Source: Epiperipatus broadwayi
Lineage: Eukaryota; Onychophora; Udeonychophora; Euonychophora; Peripatidae
Length of the DNA stretch: 64,000 nucleotides
Assembly (NCBI GenBank): GCA_028023455.1
Contig: JAQFVV010000012.1
Coordinates: forward strand, 10,512,499-10,576,498
Direction of reading: 5' to 3'
Shown: positions 38,175 through 51,356 of the stretch, piece by piece
Position numbering within the stretch: the first letter of the stretch is position 1
Layout: each line of letters begins with the position of its first letter
The notes under the pieces: model-generated
What the model was told of the DNA's origin: nothing
What the model saw: only the letters and a program-made list of their open reading frames with translations
Database searches by the model: none
Position numbers and translations under genes: made by a program

Positions 38175-38295
38175 AAATAATTGAGAGAGTGCAAATTTCT
38201 CAAGCGCTTATGACTACAACTAGCCAATCAAATCTTAAGCACCGAGACAGAGAATTTAATAAGAAAAGAGTGGTTCCACTCTCTCTCAATTATTT
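38175..38295. repeat. Small element with 17-19-bp inverted ends
   Basis: AAATAATTGAGAGAGTG at 38175-38191 is mirrored by CACTCTCTCTCAATTATTT at 38277-38295, with a two-base insertion. The 85-bp centre is of ordinary composition. It could be a short MITE or part of family A copy 2, which ends nearby. Confidence 0.55.
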
Positions 38296-38399
38296 TAATT
38301 ACCTGTAATAAAGTGAAAACCAAAATCACATGTTTTTCTTTATAGTTCTTAATTATTTCTTAAATTTCAGATCAGTCTTCCTAATTAGTTTGTTGTGAT

Positions 38400-38760
38400 G
38401 TGATGTATTTAGCTTCTCCTTAAACGAAGTCAAGAATATCTCAGCAATTATGCCCAGATAAACCTGTTGGCCACTTTATTTTCCATTCCCCACTCTACTT
38501 CCCATATTCTGCACCATCCCATTTTCACAACATAATCTTTGTCAATTCTATGGCCTTTATATCTAAATCCCTCTTATCTTTTCGCAAACCCAGCATAAAA
38601 ACTAATAACTCACTTTCTGTATAGTTACTTTGTTCATACCTATTTTCCCATAACTTCATTATCTGTACCCTTTCTTTACTACATTTTGACAACCTAGTGA
38701 CACCTGCTGTTATTGACTTGTTTACCAGCTTTTGTCAAGTTAATTTCTTTCATCTTATTT
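38400..38760 (-). pseudogene. Unidentified coding-like relic
   Basis: The minus strand reads KERVQIMKLWENRYEQSNY, then ESELLVFMLGLRKDKRDLD, then KWDGAEYGK and WKIKWPTGLSGHNC, with only two stops in about 80 codons. The composition (Lys, Glu, Trp, Cys) is protein-like and unlike the surrounding AT-rich sequence. I do not recognise the family. A gag or ORF1 fragment of a retroelement is one possibility. Confidence 0.3.
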
Positions 38761-41700
38761 TAAAATCTATTTTTACTTTTAACTTTATAAGTAGTTCAAA
38801 AAATAGTGAGATGAATCAATTTTATTATTCCTTTACGAAAACAAATCTGAAATTTAGTACCTTTATGAAATCTAGCAAAGCTTTATTATATATGTGTAAC
38901 ACGTCAACAGAATTTAACTATATATGCAGCAATATAATTTCAAATATTACATTTATAAATTATTTAACAATATTATATTTATAAAACTAATTAAAGAAAA
39001 CTTATAATGTTTAAACCTGTCATACTATTTCTTCTCTGCACATACATATATCTTGGTTACGCATACATCAAGATTTACCTCTATTTAGTAAACAGTAGTA
39101 TATATGTGCACATATGAGTTGATTTATTATTTATATACATACACATTCCATGTTGTATGTTGTAATATATGCACACATACATAACTATGATTATTAATCT
39201 TAAAATTAGCCTGATATACGAGGATTTGGGTATATAGGTAGGGAAATAAAAGTACTACTATAGCATATAGTAGGTAAAACAGTAGGATAGACATATTTGA
39301 CTGTTTCAAAACTTTCCACAAAAATCAAGTTTTTAGACCATCATAATATTTGCTTGAAGTAGTCTCACAAAGTTCAAGATCGCCTACCATACAAAGACTA
39401 GCATCAATGTGAGGTTTCAGATAATTTGAAATTCCCATTTATATAATTATCCTGATGCCTTTTGAATTTTTTTTAAATTAAAATATTAAAAAAAAATTAT
39501 ATGTGAATTTAAAGCTGTAAAAAATGGTAGCAAAATTTGACAATAGAGGGTGAAAAACAAATTTAATATCTAGATTCTCAGATAATTTTATAAATGGTTG
39601 GTTAATGTATTAAATAAAAGCATTCATTATAAAAAAAAAATTATTATTTTTAATTTTATATTACCATAAATAAGAATGTAAAATTATTTACTTTAAATCA
39701 ACAGGACACTTACAATTAATATATATATATATATTAGATATTTCATATAAGTTAATATATATATATATAACTCATATTACTATTTATTTTATAGATAATA
39801 ATATGTACATAAGTGATTAAAAATAGGAAATATTTTTTAAGTGAAAAATCTTGACTTTTCTTTTATTAAATGTTTATTTTTTAAAAAATTCTTACCAAAA
39901 CTATTTAAATGAACTTTTTAATATGTATAATTTTACTTTAAATCAATTTCAAACATATATTGTATATATATCACTAGATATTTCTCTAAGTTAACCACTT
40001 ATTTGATGATTATTTTATGGCTGAGGTAAAGTCTAAACTTTTAATTGTCAATTCACAAACTCAACTATCAAAATATATTCATCTTAATATTATATTCACT
40101 TTTTATTTGTAAAAAGTATATTAATAATTTAGTTATGAAAGTGACAAGTTTTTCAAAAATAATTTTTATTTGTAATTATAAAAATATTCGATAAACTAAA
40201 AGAATTAATAACCACTAAAAGTGTTGCTGAATCAGTGATTTCTTGTTTTATTTCCAAAAAATAAATATTTTACTAAAATTTTATATTTTTCTATAATATT
40301 TTATTATTAGCTATTTTATCAAAATAATTTATAACAAAAATACTTTTAAAATGGCTAAAACATCTTTATCACTTTAAAATGAAAGAAAAGAAATCATAGT
40401 GATTTCGTTGACAACGATTTTTTTCTTGACTATTAAACCAATACATCAAGGTGGACCTTTCCTTGTTAGACCTTCAATGTCAGTTTTATTATTTTTACTG
40501 TAAAATAATTCAAGAGAGAGTCTTACGAACTTTTATAACTTTAATAAAATCTTTACCAGCTTAAAAAGATGGAATGGAAAATTTTTAGAAGTGTGTTAAT
40601 ATAAAGACTATATATATATTTTAATATAATATACATATATATATATAAACAGTATGTAACTTTCTTTATTTTTTTTTATCTTTTAAACAATTTTTTTTAA
40701 AAAAACTTACAAAATCATATTATAAAAAAATTTATTATTTAAATGAACTTACAATTGAACAAAAAAAATATTTAAGCTCCTCCCCTCTATTTAAGAAACT
40801 AGTCACCTATTTAAAATATTAATAAGTTCAATCATTTTCTATTTTCAAAAATGTATAATTTCAAAATATATTCAATTTAACTTATTAAATCACATTTAAA
40901 GTTATTAAAATGTATTACCACCCCATACCTTACTTAAAAAAATGAAAGTTCTAAGAAGAATTTTAATTTGAATGTCAAAATAATCTATTTTCCTACTCTA
41001 TTCCATATCTAAAAATAAGTGACTTATTGAAAATATTAGTTCCCCTACAGATTTTGTATTAATTAATTATATATCAAATTCAAACAATTTATTGATTTAA
41101 ATCTATTAAACTCATTTTATTCTTTAACTTGAAAAAAACAAAAATTTACAAATATACCAACAAACAAACTGATTTCCAACTTCAATAAAATTTAAAAATA
41201 TTTTGATAAAAAGAATATTTCCTTATATCAACAAAAATTTACTCAGATAAAAGATAGAAAAAACTATTACTTATTTCGTCAAGATTTGTAAATATGGAAA
41301 TAATGAACAATATCAAACTTCACTTATATCTGACAAAATATATCTTAGACATATTTTTTGCTTATAAAGTAATTTAATGGATGTGGCTTTTATTTTCATT
41401 CACTTCATGAAGAATGATTATGAAATGCTATTATTTTTTTTAATAACAATTCAACTTTTAAAACTTTTTCAATCAAAATACCCCCCACTTATCTTAAATA
41501 TCCTTTCATAGATTTTATTTATTTAAGTTTCTTTAGGTGCATTATCTATACATAATATAAAAATATTGACTAATAAAAAGAAATTTATACAACAAAGATA
41601 TCACATTAGATTTATAAATAGGGAACAACTAAACAATATATCAAAATTTTTTTGGATGGGAGTACAAATTAAGATACATATCACTAAAAGGATATATTTT

Positions 41701-43690
41701 TTTACTACAAAATTATTTAATGAGTATATTGACAATAAATATACACCTCCTATTCTCTTTTAATAATATTTAGAACCCTTTTTATAAACAAGAAAATGTA
41801 TACAAATAAAAGTAAAATTTTATACAATACAAAATATATTTTATAACTATAATTAAAAGATATTTGATAATTTTTTAATTTTTGAACAGCACCCCTTACT
41901 TTAAAATTTGGACAAAAAAAATAAAAAAATATATTAAAATAAATTGTTATTTTTTATATATATATATCTTGATAATCTGTAAACTTGACTTTTTAATAGG
42001 ACTAGAATTTTTTGAAGTAGAACAATATTTAATATGTAAATAATGAATTTTTTTTCAGCTAAAAATAAATAAGGAATTGGAGGTTTGCTTATAATTGATT
42101 ATTAATACTTTATTTAATTATTCACGAATAAAGAAATAAACTAGAAAAAATTTATGAGAAAATTTGGTATTATATAGTTTATAATGACTTAATTTGAAAT
42201 AAAATATAGTTTAAAATCTTTTTAACTACAATAAAGAAATTATTTACCTACAATAAAATAACAAAATATTTTCTTACTACTACAAATCATAACTATCTGG
42301 TTTAAATAAAAAAACAAAGACAACAATACTAACAAAATCTATTATGGTTTAATTATATAAATAGATATAAGAATAACTAATGATAATAACCTTTTAAAAC
42401 GTATACATTTATACAATAAAACTAAAAAAACAAAAAATAAAAAGATAAAAGAACTGACAAGTAATATTTATAAACTTCAAGAAACCTAACAAAAGATGCA
42501 ATCGTTTAAACTGATTTAAAAAGGACATTATTATATGACTTAACTTTAAATAAAGAAATAAATCCTTTAGCTAAATAAATTTAATTTTTTTAAAAAAATA
42601 ATTCAATGTCAGGATTAAAGACTATAATGATTTTTTTTTCCCAGCATTTTTAACAAAATTACATAAATGACATATCTCACTTAGTCAACAGGTTAAAAAC
42701 TAAAGCATTGCTGAAATTTAAAAACGAATAAATGTATGTTTATGCTTGCAAAATTATAATTATTGACTAGCAAAAAATAAAAATAACTAATTAATAATCT
42801 ATCACAAAAACAAATACTACACATATTAATAATATAAGAATAAATACAAATGAACAATTCCGACAATAGTAAAAAAAATGCAAGACAATTTCTATTCAAA
42901 ATTTGAATGGAAAGAGAGTGCTTAATGTTTAGAACAAATATCACAGAAGTTTAAATAAAAGTAAGACAATGAAAAAACAATCAAGGATGAAATTTTGAAG
43001 AAAATTTAAAACTAGTTGAAACAAAATATGTTGCAATAGCTAAGCATAATCTATTATATCTACTGATTATAATGAATAAATTTCATCTTTTCTTTTGTAA
43101 TTCTTTTCTAACAATCCTTTATAAAATGGATCTGTCTTATTTTCTTAACTATATTATTTTTTGTATCTATTCATTTACTTTACTTGTATTTGTTTTGTTT
43201 ATATTTTTTAATAGATTCAAATTGAGTTATATATATATTGTATTTCTACATGAAATCTAATTGGAAAATGCTATTTCAAAAAGTAAAGAAAACAAACAAA
43301 AGTAGATTATTTGTAGTGACATTAGACAAAACAATTAAAACATTATCATTCAGTTTCCAATCAATGGCTTGTTATTAATTAATTGCAAATTTAATATAAT
43401 AATGTGAATTTAGACAAATTAATTGGTATGTTAAGTGATTCAGTGGAAAGTAATTTTTTATGATTTCTAAGAGATTCTTATTAAAAGACAATACAAATAA
43501 GTAATAAGATTTTGAATATATTAATGTATAGTTTATACTACTAATATATATTTCTATTATTAATGTGTGTCAAATAATAAACTATCGTAGATGAGAGTGA
43601 AGAGCTATCATTTGCTCATAGTACTCTACTAGCCATCTTTTAAGCCTACTATATAAGAAAAAACACATTTATATCATAATACAGTGATTT
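38761..43690. other. 4.9-kb AT-rich stretch with faint old tandem structure
   Basis: Between about 39600 and 41100, phrases such as ATTTAAATGAACTT, TTTACTTTAAATCAA and ATATATATTAGATATTTC recur at irregular spacing (for example 39685-39745 and 39930-39990), suggesting highly diverged tandem repeats. The segment near 41476-41560 is related to 34446-34545. A 62-codon open frame (43072-43260, plus) is hydrophobic low complexity. No gene was supported. Confidence 0.35.
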
Positions 43691-43695
43691 AAAGG

Positions 43696-43760
43696 TCTTA
43701 TAGTGCAATGACACAAATCTGCTCCCAAGCTCAAAGTTGAGTTCAAATCCAAAATGAATA
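43696..43760 (+). repeat. Candidate tRNA-derived SINE head
   Basis: TAGTGCAATGA (43701-43711) approximates the Pol III A-box TRGCNNAGYGG, and AGTTCAAATCC (43740-43750) approximates the B-box GGTTCGANTCC. The 39-bp spacing is normal for tRNA-derived promoters. Cloverleaf pairing is poor and no tail or target duplication was found, so this is a degraded candidate only. Confidence 0.4.
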
Positions 43761-46700
43761 TTTTTTTAGACTGATTGTGTTCAAAATAAGATGGCTATTT
43801 AATACTAGCTGCTAAATGAATATCTAATTATTTTTAGCTGGAGAGTAAAACAAAGTTGTTAAATTACTCAAACTCTACCCTGAAATTCTAAAATCCTGAT
43901 TGTATTGCCTTTTACCTTCATTGTTTGCTATAAGGAACTAATGAAAAGACCTTTAATAGATCACAATTCTGAGATCTTTCTTTTACAATAAACTTTTTAA
44001 AATGAAATATATTTACTTAAAAATATATAAAAGATGATAGCAAGCTGTCAAAAACATTATCATAATGCTGTCTATTGTAAGCTTAATTGATCAACACTAT
44101 TTTAAAAATGTATATAAAATCCCTAACCTTAGTAATTATATTTCTATCCTCAAAATCAATTTCTAGTTTTTACCTTTATAACTGAAGCCTGATCTCAAAA
44201 TTGAAAGAAATGTATCTGCAGCCACTTTCAATCTCCATTTTACCTACTAAACCAAACATTTGAAATTCATAAGCCTGAAATTTTGAATCCAAGTCAAAAT
44301 ATTCTTGAATAGTTACATAGACCACTATAGTAACTTCACAAATCTCTAAATTCCCTGTTTAATATCATTTAATATAAAATCTTCATTCTTAGTATTTAAA
44401 TTCTATTTTGAAATCCAGTTTTGCTTTACCTATTATCAATGAGACTGGACACTCAAAAATGGAAAAAATGCAGGGACCATTCAAAACCACCTTTGACTTC
44501 ATTTTACTTGTCAATTTAAATTATGAAATTCAAATCAGCCTAACATTCTCTTCAATTTAAAACTAAAGACTAATTTGAGTTTCAAGATATTAGATTGGCA
44601 GGTAAGATAAAGTTAATGATGCATGTTAAATGCATGACTGCATTCCTTCCAACTTTGAATCCCAAGCCTCAGTGATAAAGGTAAAAGCAAAAAACCAGTC
44701 GGAACACTGGAATTTAAATACTAAGGATAAGAATTTATATGCATGTGCTAATCATTGATTATTCTAGCTTACACAAAATGGCACTAATATGAAAAAATGT
44801 TATTGTCTTGTCAAATATTTTAAGTTAGAAATGTGATGATTTGTTATTATTAATATTAGAATAAAAAGGGTAACTATAGTGAATGAAGAACTAAAGGTAC
44901 TAAAATAGATAGTTACTAAACTGGATTTAAATTTATATATGTTCTTTGAATTTTAATTTTGTGACTTGGATAATAAAATTTAAATGTTTGCTTAGTATGG
45001 GGTTTAAATACTATGAATGGAAATTTTATAGACAACTGATGATTATTTTATCCAAGCTTGTAATAAATCATATTCAGATGGAGAACAATATCTTATGTTA
45101 AGTTGTGAATTTGAGGAATTATTGTCATCAATTATATTACTTATTTATTAGCTGAATCAGAGAAAACTTTTTACAGTTATAAAACCTGCTTCCAAAAATA
45201 TCATTTGACACAAATAATATATATATTAAAATCAAAATAAGTGCAAGAGTTTGCATGTGTGGGTCTACAACACACGTGTGTATATTATTAACACATTTTA
45301 ACCTTAAATCTCTTTTTAAGTAAACTTTTTACAAACACTTTAAACATTCAGGTTGTGACCAGCTATTAAAAACTGACTAAACTTTATTGTTTCCATTACA
45401 AACATCACAGATGAGTCATTTCAAGTGTTTATATAGATGGCCAGATTTATTTTGAATTGCAAATATAAGATTTCAAAACAACTATTTAAAGTTTGCTAAA
45501 TCTGAAATCAAAATATTATTTGCATTAAACAATTTTAATTATATTCATGATGTTAAAATATATAAGAGGCTTGGACAAAATAATAAAAACATCAGTTATA
45601 TCTCTATTTGTAGGTATGGAGCTACAATTTGCATCAACAATTTCTAAGGATAAAATTATATATTGTTTAAATAATGTCTAGGTCATTTCTCATGCTAAAA
45701 ATAAACCTTAAGTATTTTAAAAGAAATCCATGGACGATATTATGCTTTTATTTTTGTTTAAAGATGACCACAGGAGTGACTGGAGAATCCATGGAAGATT
45801 TGTAATCATTTTATTTTTAATCAATATGTAAACATATGGCTATATGAAAAAGATAAATTTTGCCTGAAAATAGTATAAGATTGTGAATGATCTTCATACA
45901 TGCAAAATAATGATATGATTTTATTTTTTTAAATAGAAAAAATGCAAATGATGACTTATTTTCATTCACTCATTGTTTAAACTTTTTCTGAGATGCCATT
46001 GTTTCTATGTCACAAAATTCTTATTGAGACTTTTTTTTTTTTTGAAGTGTTATCTAGTCCACAAATAATCAGCTTCTAAAAATCATAATGGATTTAATTT
46101 AAAATGGTCTCTTTAAAAATGCATTATGTTTTACCACATTTTTTAACATTGTGAATTTATATAAAATTTTAACTATAATCACTTCAGAAATAAAGGGTAA
46201 TATTGCTGTTCTAATTTGTAAGGAACAAACGATTTAAATTATTTAAAACTAAGAAAGGTGCAATGTTTTTTTACTTGGACTTATGAAACAGATGTCAACA
46301 TCTTTTCAAATATTCCTATCTTTTTAGGACTGACTTTACTTAAATAATATTTATTTATACATAATAATGTTTATTTATATATAATATTTAGTGAATTAAA
46401 TGTGAATTGTTTAAAGCTTCATGCTCTTAGGTCAAAATGCTTGAGGCTGGCTTAGTTATATATAAATTTAAGTACAAAAGAAGATGAAACCATCTTTTTC
46501 TCGTAAAATCTCTGCCTTGTGTTTTGACTTGAGAGTTCTTTGTGCAGTCAGTATTTTTATGGCACATCTGTCAAAGATTTCAGCCTTTCACATTATTAAA
46601 TAAGAATATTATATTGTTATATATTTTCTTCTTTTTTTATAAATGATATTTTTATTATCTTGTCCAACCATTATGTATACAGTATTAAGGGTAATAAACT

Positions 46701-49019
46701 AACATATATATATATTAATAAAATTTAATGTAAATTATTACAGTTTTAAAACTGGTTTTATGTAAATGGAAAAATACTTTATAAAGTTCACCATTATTTA
46801 GTTGACTATAAGTTTTTGTTTTGCCTTTTTAAGTCTTAGTGAATAACCTTTAACTGGATACCTACTAAAATTATTAAAAATATAGTTTTTGTATGGAAAG
46901 AGCAATTACTAACTTGAACAGAGCACATTGCGATTATTGTCTTGGAACTTATGCACACAAGTGGCAGAGTGAGTAGAATAGTTCTAGTCTAGTGACCAAA
47001 TAGATTTTTTTTTAAAAAAATTACTCAGCAGAAAGTTGATCCAACAATCTTACAATCATAGCCTTCAACTTTACCAGTGAAATTAAACTACTAGCAACTA
47101 TAATCTAATAAAAATAGTGGACTGCAAAGCTTAACATCCTCTTGAATTTTTACCTATTAAAATCTATATTGCAACATTAAATAAAATCGATGGATTTTTA
47201 GATGGCAAGCAATATAATTATACTTATATAATCAGTTTCTATTGGCATAACTGTTACTGACTGGGAATTTTTCTTAATGCTTATAACATGGCTTCAAATA
47301 TGGGAGAAAAACATGTTATCCCTGTTCAATTAAATATATGCTGGGAAATCATGTGATGTTTACTGATATCAACATTCGGTTACAAAATATTAACACAAAA
47401 AAAATATAAATGGAGATAAACATCAGACTTAAATTAGGAATTACAAAAAAAGTGGGCAAAATTATAAGATTTTTAAAAAAAATAAAGGAGTGAACATCAG
47501 TAAAGTTTTAGAAAGCATACGAACATTCAGAAGATGAATGTTTAGAAAAGACAGCAAATAAAATAAATTGTGAAAGAACAGTAAGTGATTCAGGTAAGTT
47601 GGGTAATGCAAAGCCTACCTTCTGCCACCTCACACCTTCCTGAAACAAAAAGCAAAGAGTATTCTGAAACACAAAAATTTTAAGTATAAACTAATAAGCA
47701 TAGTTGTAAATATCTATAATTATATATTTAGTGTCATTTTAGACTATAAATCATTAAATAAAGTTTTTATATAGCAACAACTATACATAAACTCATTGCA
47801 TAATTGGAAAATAGAAGAAACATTCATTAAAGATTTTGTTAAAGGTAATTAGCTAGCAATTAAATTAACTCAAATTCCTTTTGTTTTACTTTATACCATT
47901 CTCTCAAAAAGAATTAAAATGTCCTGTAGTAACTCTTAAGTGAAGTCACTAATGTATTTGCAATAATTCACCAATGATGATGATGACTGCATCATGTTGC
48001 AAATGTTTTTTTTTAATTTTACAATCACCATATCAATATTCATCAGGCCAATCAAATTAATCTGGAACCTATGTTAGCTAATGAATAGCAGCTAAAGATC
48101 CATTTTTCCATCAATATTGAAAGATTTGCTACTGTCATTGTGTTACATGAAAAAATTCTATGAATGCTTGTTAGTCTTAAACATTTTTTTAAGATTCATC
48201 TACATTAACTCATTATATAACAATCAGAACTACTAACCTATATATCACAACTTTTAATGCTTTATACAATACTAGCAACTATAGCAGGTAGTAGGTCAAA
48301 AAACCTTAGATGGCAATTTAATCAATGCTTAATATTTTTTCTGGGGGGGGGGGACCTTTGACATTATTTTCATATGAAAATACTACTAAATAAAATTTTC
48401 AAAAATTGTTAAAACATGTTTTTGGATTCAGTATAAATTCAAATCTTAAATTTTTTTATGTCACAAAAAGGATGCATTGATGCAAATGATTGTTCAGATT
48501 TTGGACTGTTATCTAAGTATATTATAAGATAGATAACATCAAGAAAGATAAATACCAAGAGAGAAAAATACTAATTCCAGATAAATGATATTGTCTTAAT
48601 TGGAAGTTTTTTTAAAAAATTAATAACTACTGCCTTACTTAAAAAATGTATCCAAACAAATGAAACAAATTATTTACATATAAAATAAAATGAATAAGTT
48701 ATATGGAATTTACCAAACTCAAACATAAAGACATCACTACAAATTATTAATTTATCAACAGTAACTGATTTAAATTGGATTTAAATTCAAACTGAAGATA
48801 GAAAATAAAATGAAGTGAATAGTATTCATTTTTAGTAGAATGAAATGGGAAAATATAAGATGATGTTTAAATATTAACATACTTAGTTGCATATTATATA
48901 AAAAGATGCAAATTAATAATACAAATTTAAGCAGGTAAATACCTTATATGATTCTTTATCTTTTCCCTAGTCTCACACTTATGATTAGTTTATAGCCATT
49001 TGCCCTTTAGTTCACACAG
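43761..49019. other. 5.2-kb AT-rich stretch with weak repeats
   Basis: Around 44150-44540 two stretches about 280 bp apart share ordered phrases (CCACTTTCAATCTCCATTTTACC against CCACCTTTGACTTCATTTTAC, each after a GAAA-rich piece), a probable old duplication. An 11-base G run lies at 48343-48353. A GTGGCAGAGTGAG near 46963 looks like a lone Pol III A-box. No gene was supported. Confidence 0.35.
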
Positions 49020-49835
49020 AAATATATGCAGGATAAAGAAATGTTCTTTCTTACTAGCTTTTAATCTAATGGCTTCCAATTATTCTCAATTAAAAATGTT
49101 CATATTATATTTAGATTTGGAAGAATAAGATATATGCAAATGTGATTACAAAAAAGATCTACAATAATCACTGCTTCTTAGATATTATTTCACATAAATT
49201 AAGAATGGCAAATGCAATACATTCCAAATTAATTCACATCTTTGATATTCAATCAGAAATGCATATTTTTATTTCCCTGAAGTTTTCTTATTTCCTATTT
49301 AATATTTAAATTTAAAATCATATGTATAAAAAATTTCATATAGTAAGCATCATAGCAAAAGGGCAGTATTCCTCTTTATTTCTAACAAGAACATATGCTA
49401 GATAAAGAAATGTTTTTATTTACTAGCTTTTATTATTATGCTTTCCAAGCTACTGACATAACAAACATGTTCTCAACTGAAAAAGTTAATAATACATTTA
49501 GATATTTATTCTTAAATTACCCTAAGTTTTAGTTCTTTATTTAAAAATATAATATATATGCAAGTGTGAGTATTTTATAAATAAGTGCATAGATTAATTA
49601 TATATATATAAAAAAAAAAGTGTATAGATATCTGAAATAACCACTGCTTCTTTGGATGTTATTTCACATAAATTAAGAAAGGAAAATTCATTGCATTTGA
49701 AATAAATTCACATATTTGATATTTTGTCAGAAATACTTATGTATATTTATTTCCCTTGAGTTTTCTTCTGTTTTTTTTTTTTACCTCTTTCATATTAAAA
49801 CTTAAAATCATATGTACATAAAATTTCATAAATAG
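49020..49835. repeat. Diverged tandem duplication, about 370-450-bp units
   Basis: GATAAAGAAATGTTCTTTCT at about 49033 recurs as GATAAAGAAATGTTTTTATT at about 49400. Further shared pieces in order are TTACTAGCTTTTA, CACTGCTTCTT, TATTTCACATAAATTAAGAA, TTTGATATT, GAGTTTTCTT (GAAGTTTTCTT in unit 1) and AAAATCATATGTA. The second unit is longer because of an AT-rich insertion near 49565-49625. Confidence 0.75.
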
Positions 49836-49864
49836 TTTCTACATGTGTGTTGTCATGTGTATCA

Positions 49865-49935
49865 GTAGTACAAGATAGTGTGGATAGTTGAAGGTTGCTT
49901 GAAAGTCTGAGTTCAAATTCCCTATATTTACAATT
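49865..49935 (+). repeat. Candidate tRNA-derived SINE head, degraded
   Basis: GAGTTCAAATTCCC near 49908-49921 resembles a Pol III B-box with one extra base. TAGTACAAGATAG about 40 bp upstream is a poor A-box. GGTTGCTTGAAAG lies at the anticodon-arm position. No tail or duplication was seen. Confidence 0.3.
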
Positions 49936-50102
49936 AAGTTCCAGGTATAAGAATGTCTGTATTTCAAATCTTATAAATAGTTTAAATGATCAAAATAGAT
50001 ATAAAAAAAAAGTTTTATAAAATGTTAAAATTTGTTTTAAATTGATTATTTTAAATTTTATAAAATTCCATATATAAATAAGCGAATAACTCAGATTATA
50101 TG

Positions 50103-50710
50103 TAACTGAACAGGAAGTAACTGAAATTTCCAATGAGTTATGTCACATTTGCAATTCTATCACAACCATCCAGAAGTCAGACCTACTTCTCAGAACATAG
50201 ATACATTAGAAACACACTATTTCAAAAAATTCATATAGCATTTTACAATTCAACTTCATATACTCAAACTCCAAAATTAGTTTTTTTTATTAATTATAAT
50301 TCTATTACATCTTACTGAAACATATGACCAAACACATGTAAAAAGGATAAATGATCCCAAGATGTGCTTTTTATGCTGAAACAGCACTCATTAGTTGGCC
50401 TAGATCACAATCTCATATATATTTTCATCATTTGATCAGTATATATCTAGATAGTAAATTACTATAGCGTAATTGACAGGTTTCAAATTTTCTGCAGTAC
50501 AACATTAATATAAACCACTATAACGGAAATATATTAATAACTGACACTACTTAATTATCAACCTAGACATTATCGCTAGCTCAAATCAGTTTTTTCTAAT
50601 GTATCTATGGTCTGAGAGCTCGGCCTGACTTCTGGGCTGATGGATAGTTGTGATAGGATTGCTAATGTGATATAACTCATTGGAAATTTCAGTTACTTCC
50701 TGTTCTGTTA
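50103..50710. mobile_element. 608-bp element with about 110-bp terminal inverted repeats
   Basis: The arm 50103-50211 and arm 50594-50710 are inverted copies. AACAGGAAGTAACTGAAATT matches AATTTCAGTTACTTCCTGTT, and CCAATGAGTTATGTCACATT matches its counterpart with few changes; one arm has an insertion of about 8 bp. The centre (about 50320-50460) is a diverged relative of the duplicated unit at 62567-63248: both contain GATAAATRATC, TTTATGCTGAAACAGCA or TTCATGCTAAACCAGCA, and CAGTTGGTCTAGAT-like sequence. TAAAATTCCATATA occurs at 50061 and 50709; on the left it is 28 bp from the arm, so a target duplication is uncertain. No transposase is encoded, fitting a non-autonomous DNA element. Confidence 0.7.
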
Positions 50711-51356
50711 AAATTCCATATAGTAAATATCAAAACATAAATTCAATATTGGTATGCAAAGATTAAACACATCATAGGATATTGAAAATTTGAATATTAA
50801 ATAATAATTATTAATTTTAATGTCTATTGGATAGTCATTTTCAATAAGTTCCATATATTATATTAAATATTATTTTTATATTTGATAGCATTTTTATTGC
50901 TTCATTTTTATTTTATTTTTGTAATGTTCAGATAATTTTTTAATATTCCACTAGGCAGCTGCCTAATTTTTAATGATTTTTTTTTAAAATGATAAGTATA
51001 ATTTAAAGTTTATTTTCACTTTTTTTTTTTTTTTTTTTGCAAGAAAATTACAAGAACAATTGGATTTTTTTTTCATTTTAATTGAATTTGACAAACAGAA
51101 AAAGATGAAATGAAAAACAAGCACTATATATGTTAGTTTATTACTGCCCCATGGGGAGTAATTATAATAATATTTTTATATATTTAACATTGAGATTTGT
51201 TAAAATTATTATTTAGCAATAACAACAAATTATATTGCATATATTGTATTTTATTTACTGCATAATATAAAAAATCTCTTTCTATGATTGTAATATCGAT
51301 TTTTCCATTAATTTATATTTGTAATTCAAATTTGAAAATGTTTGCTCATCTGCAAA
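50711..51356. other. AT-rich stretch with an 18-19-base T tract
   Basis: A long T run at 51020-51038 could be the complement of a poly(A) tail of an unrecognised minus-strand retroposon. Nothing else was supported. Confidence 0.3.

Noticed and set aside
43072-43260. Small hydrophobic protein gene
   Set aside because: Phe/Ile/Tyr-rich translation is typical of AT-rich non-coding DNA; no supporting context.
46960-47060. SINE at an isolated A-box-like GTGGCAGAGTGAG
   Set aside because: No convincing B-box at the right distance, no tail and no target duplication.
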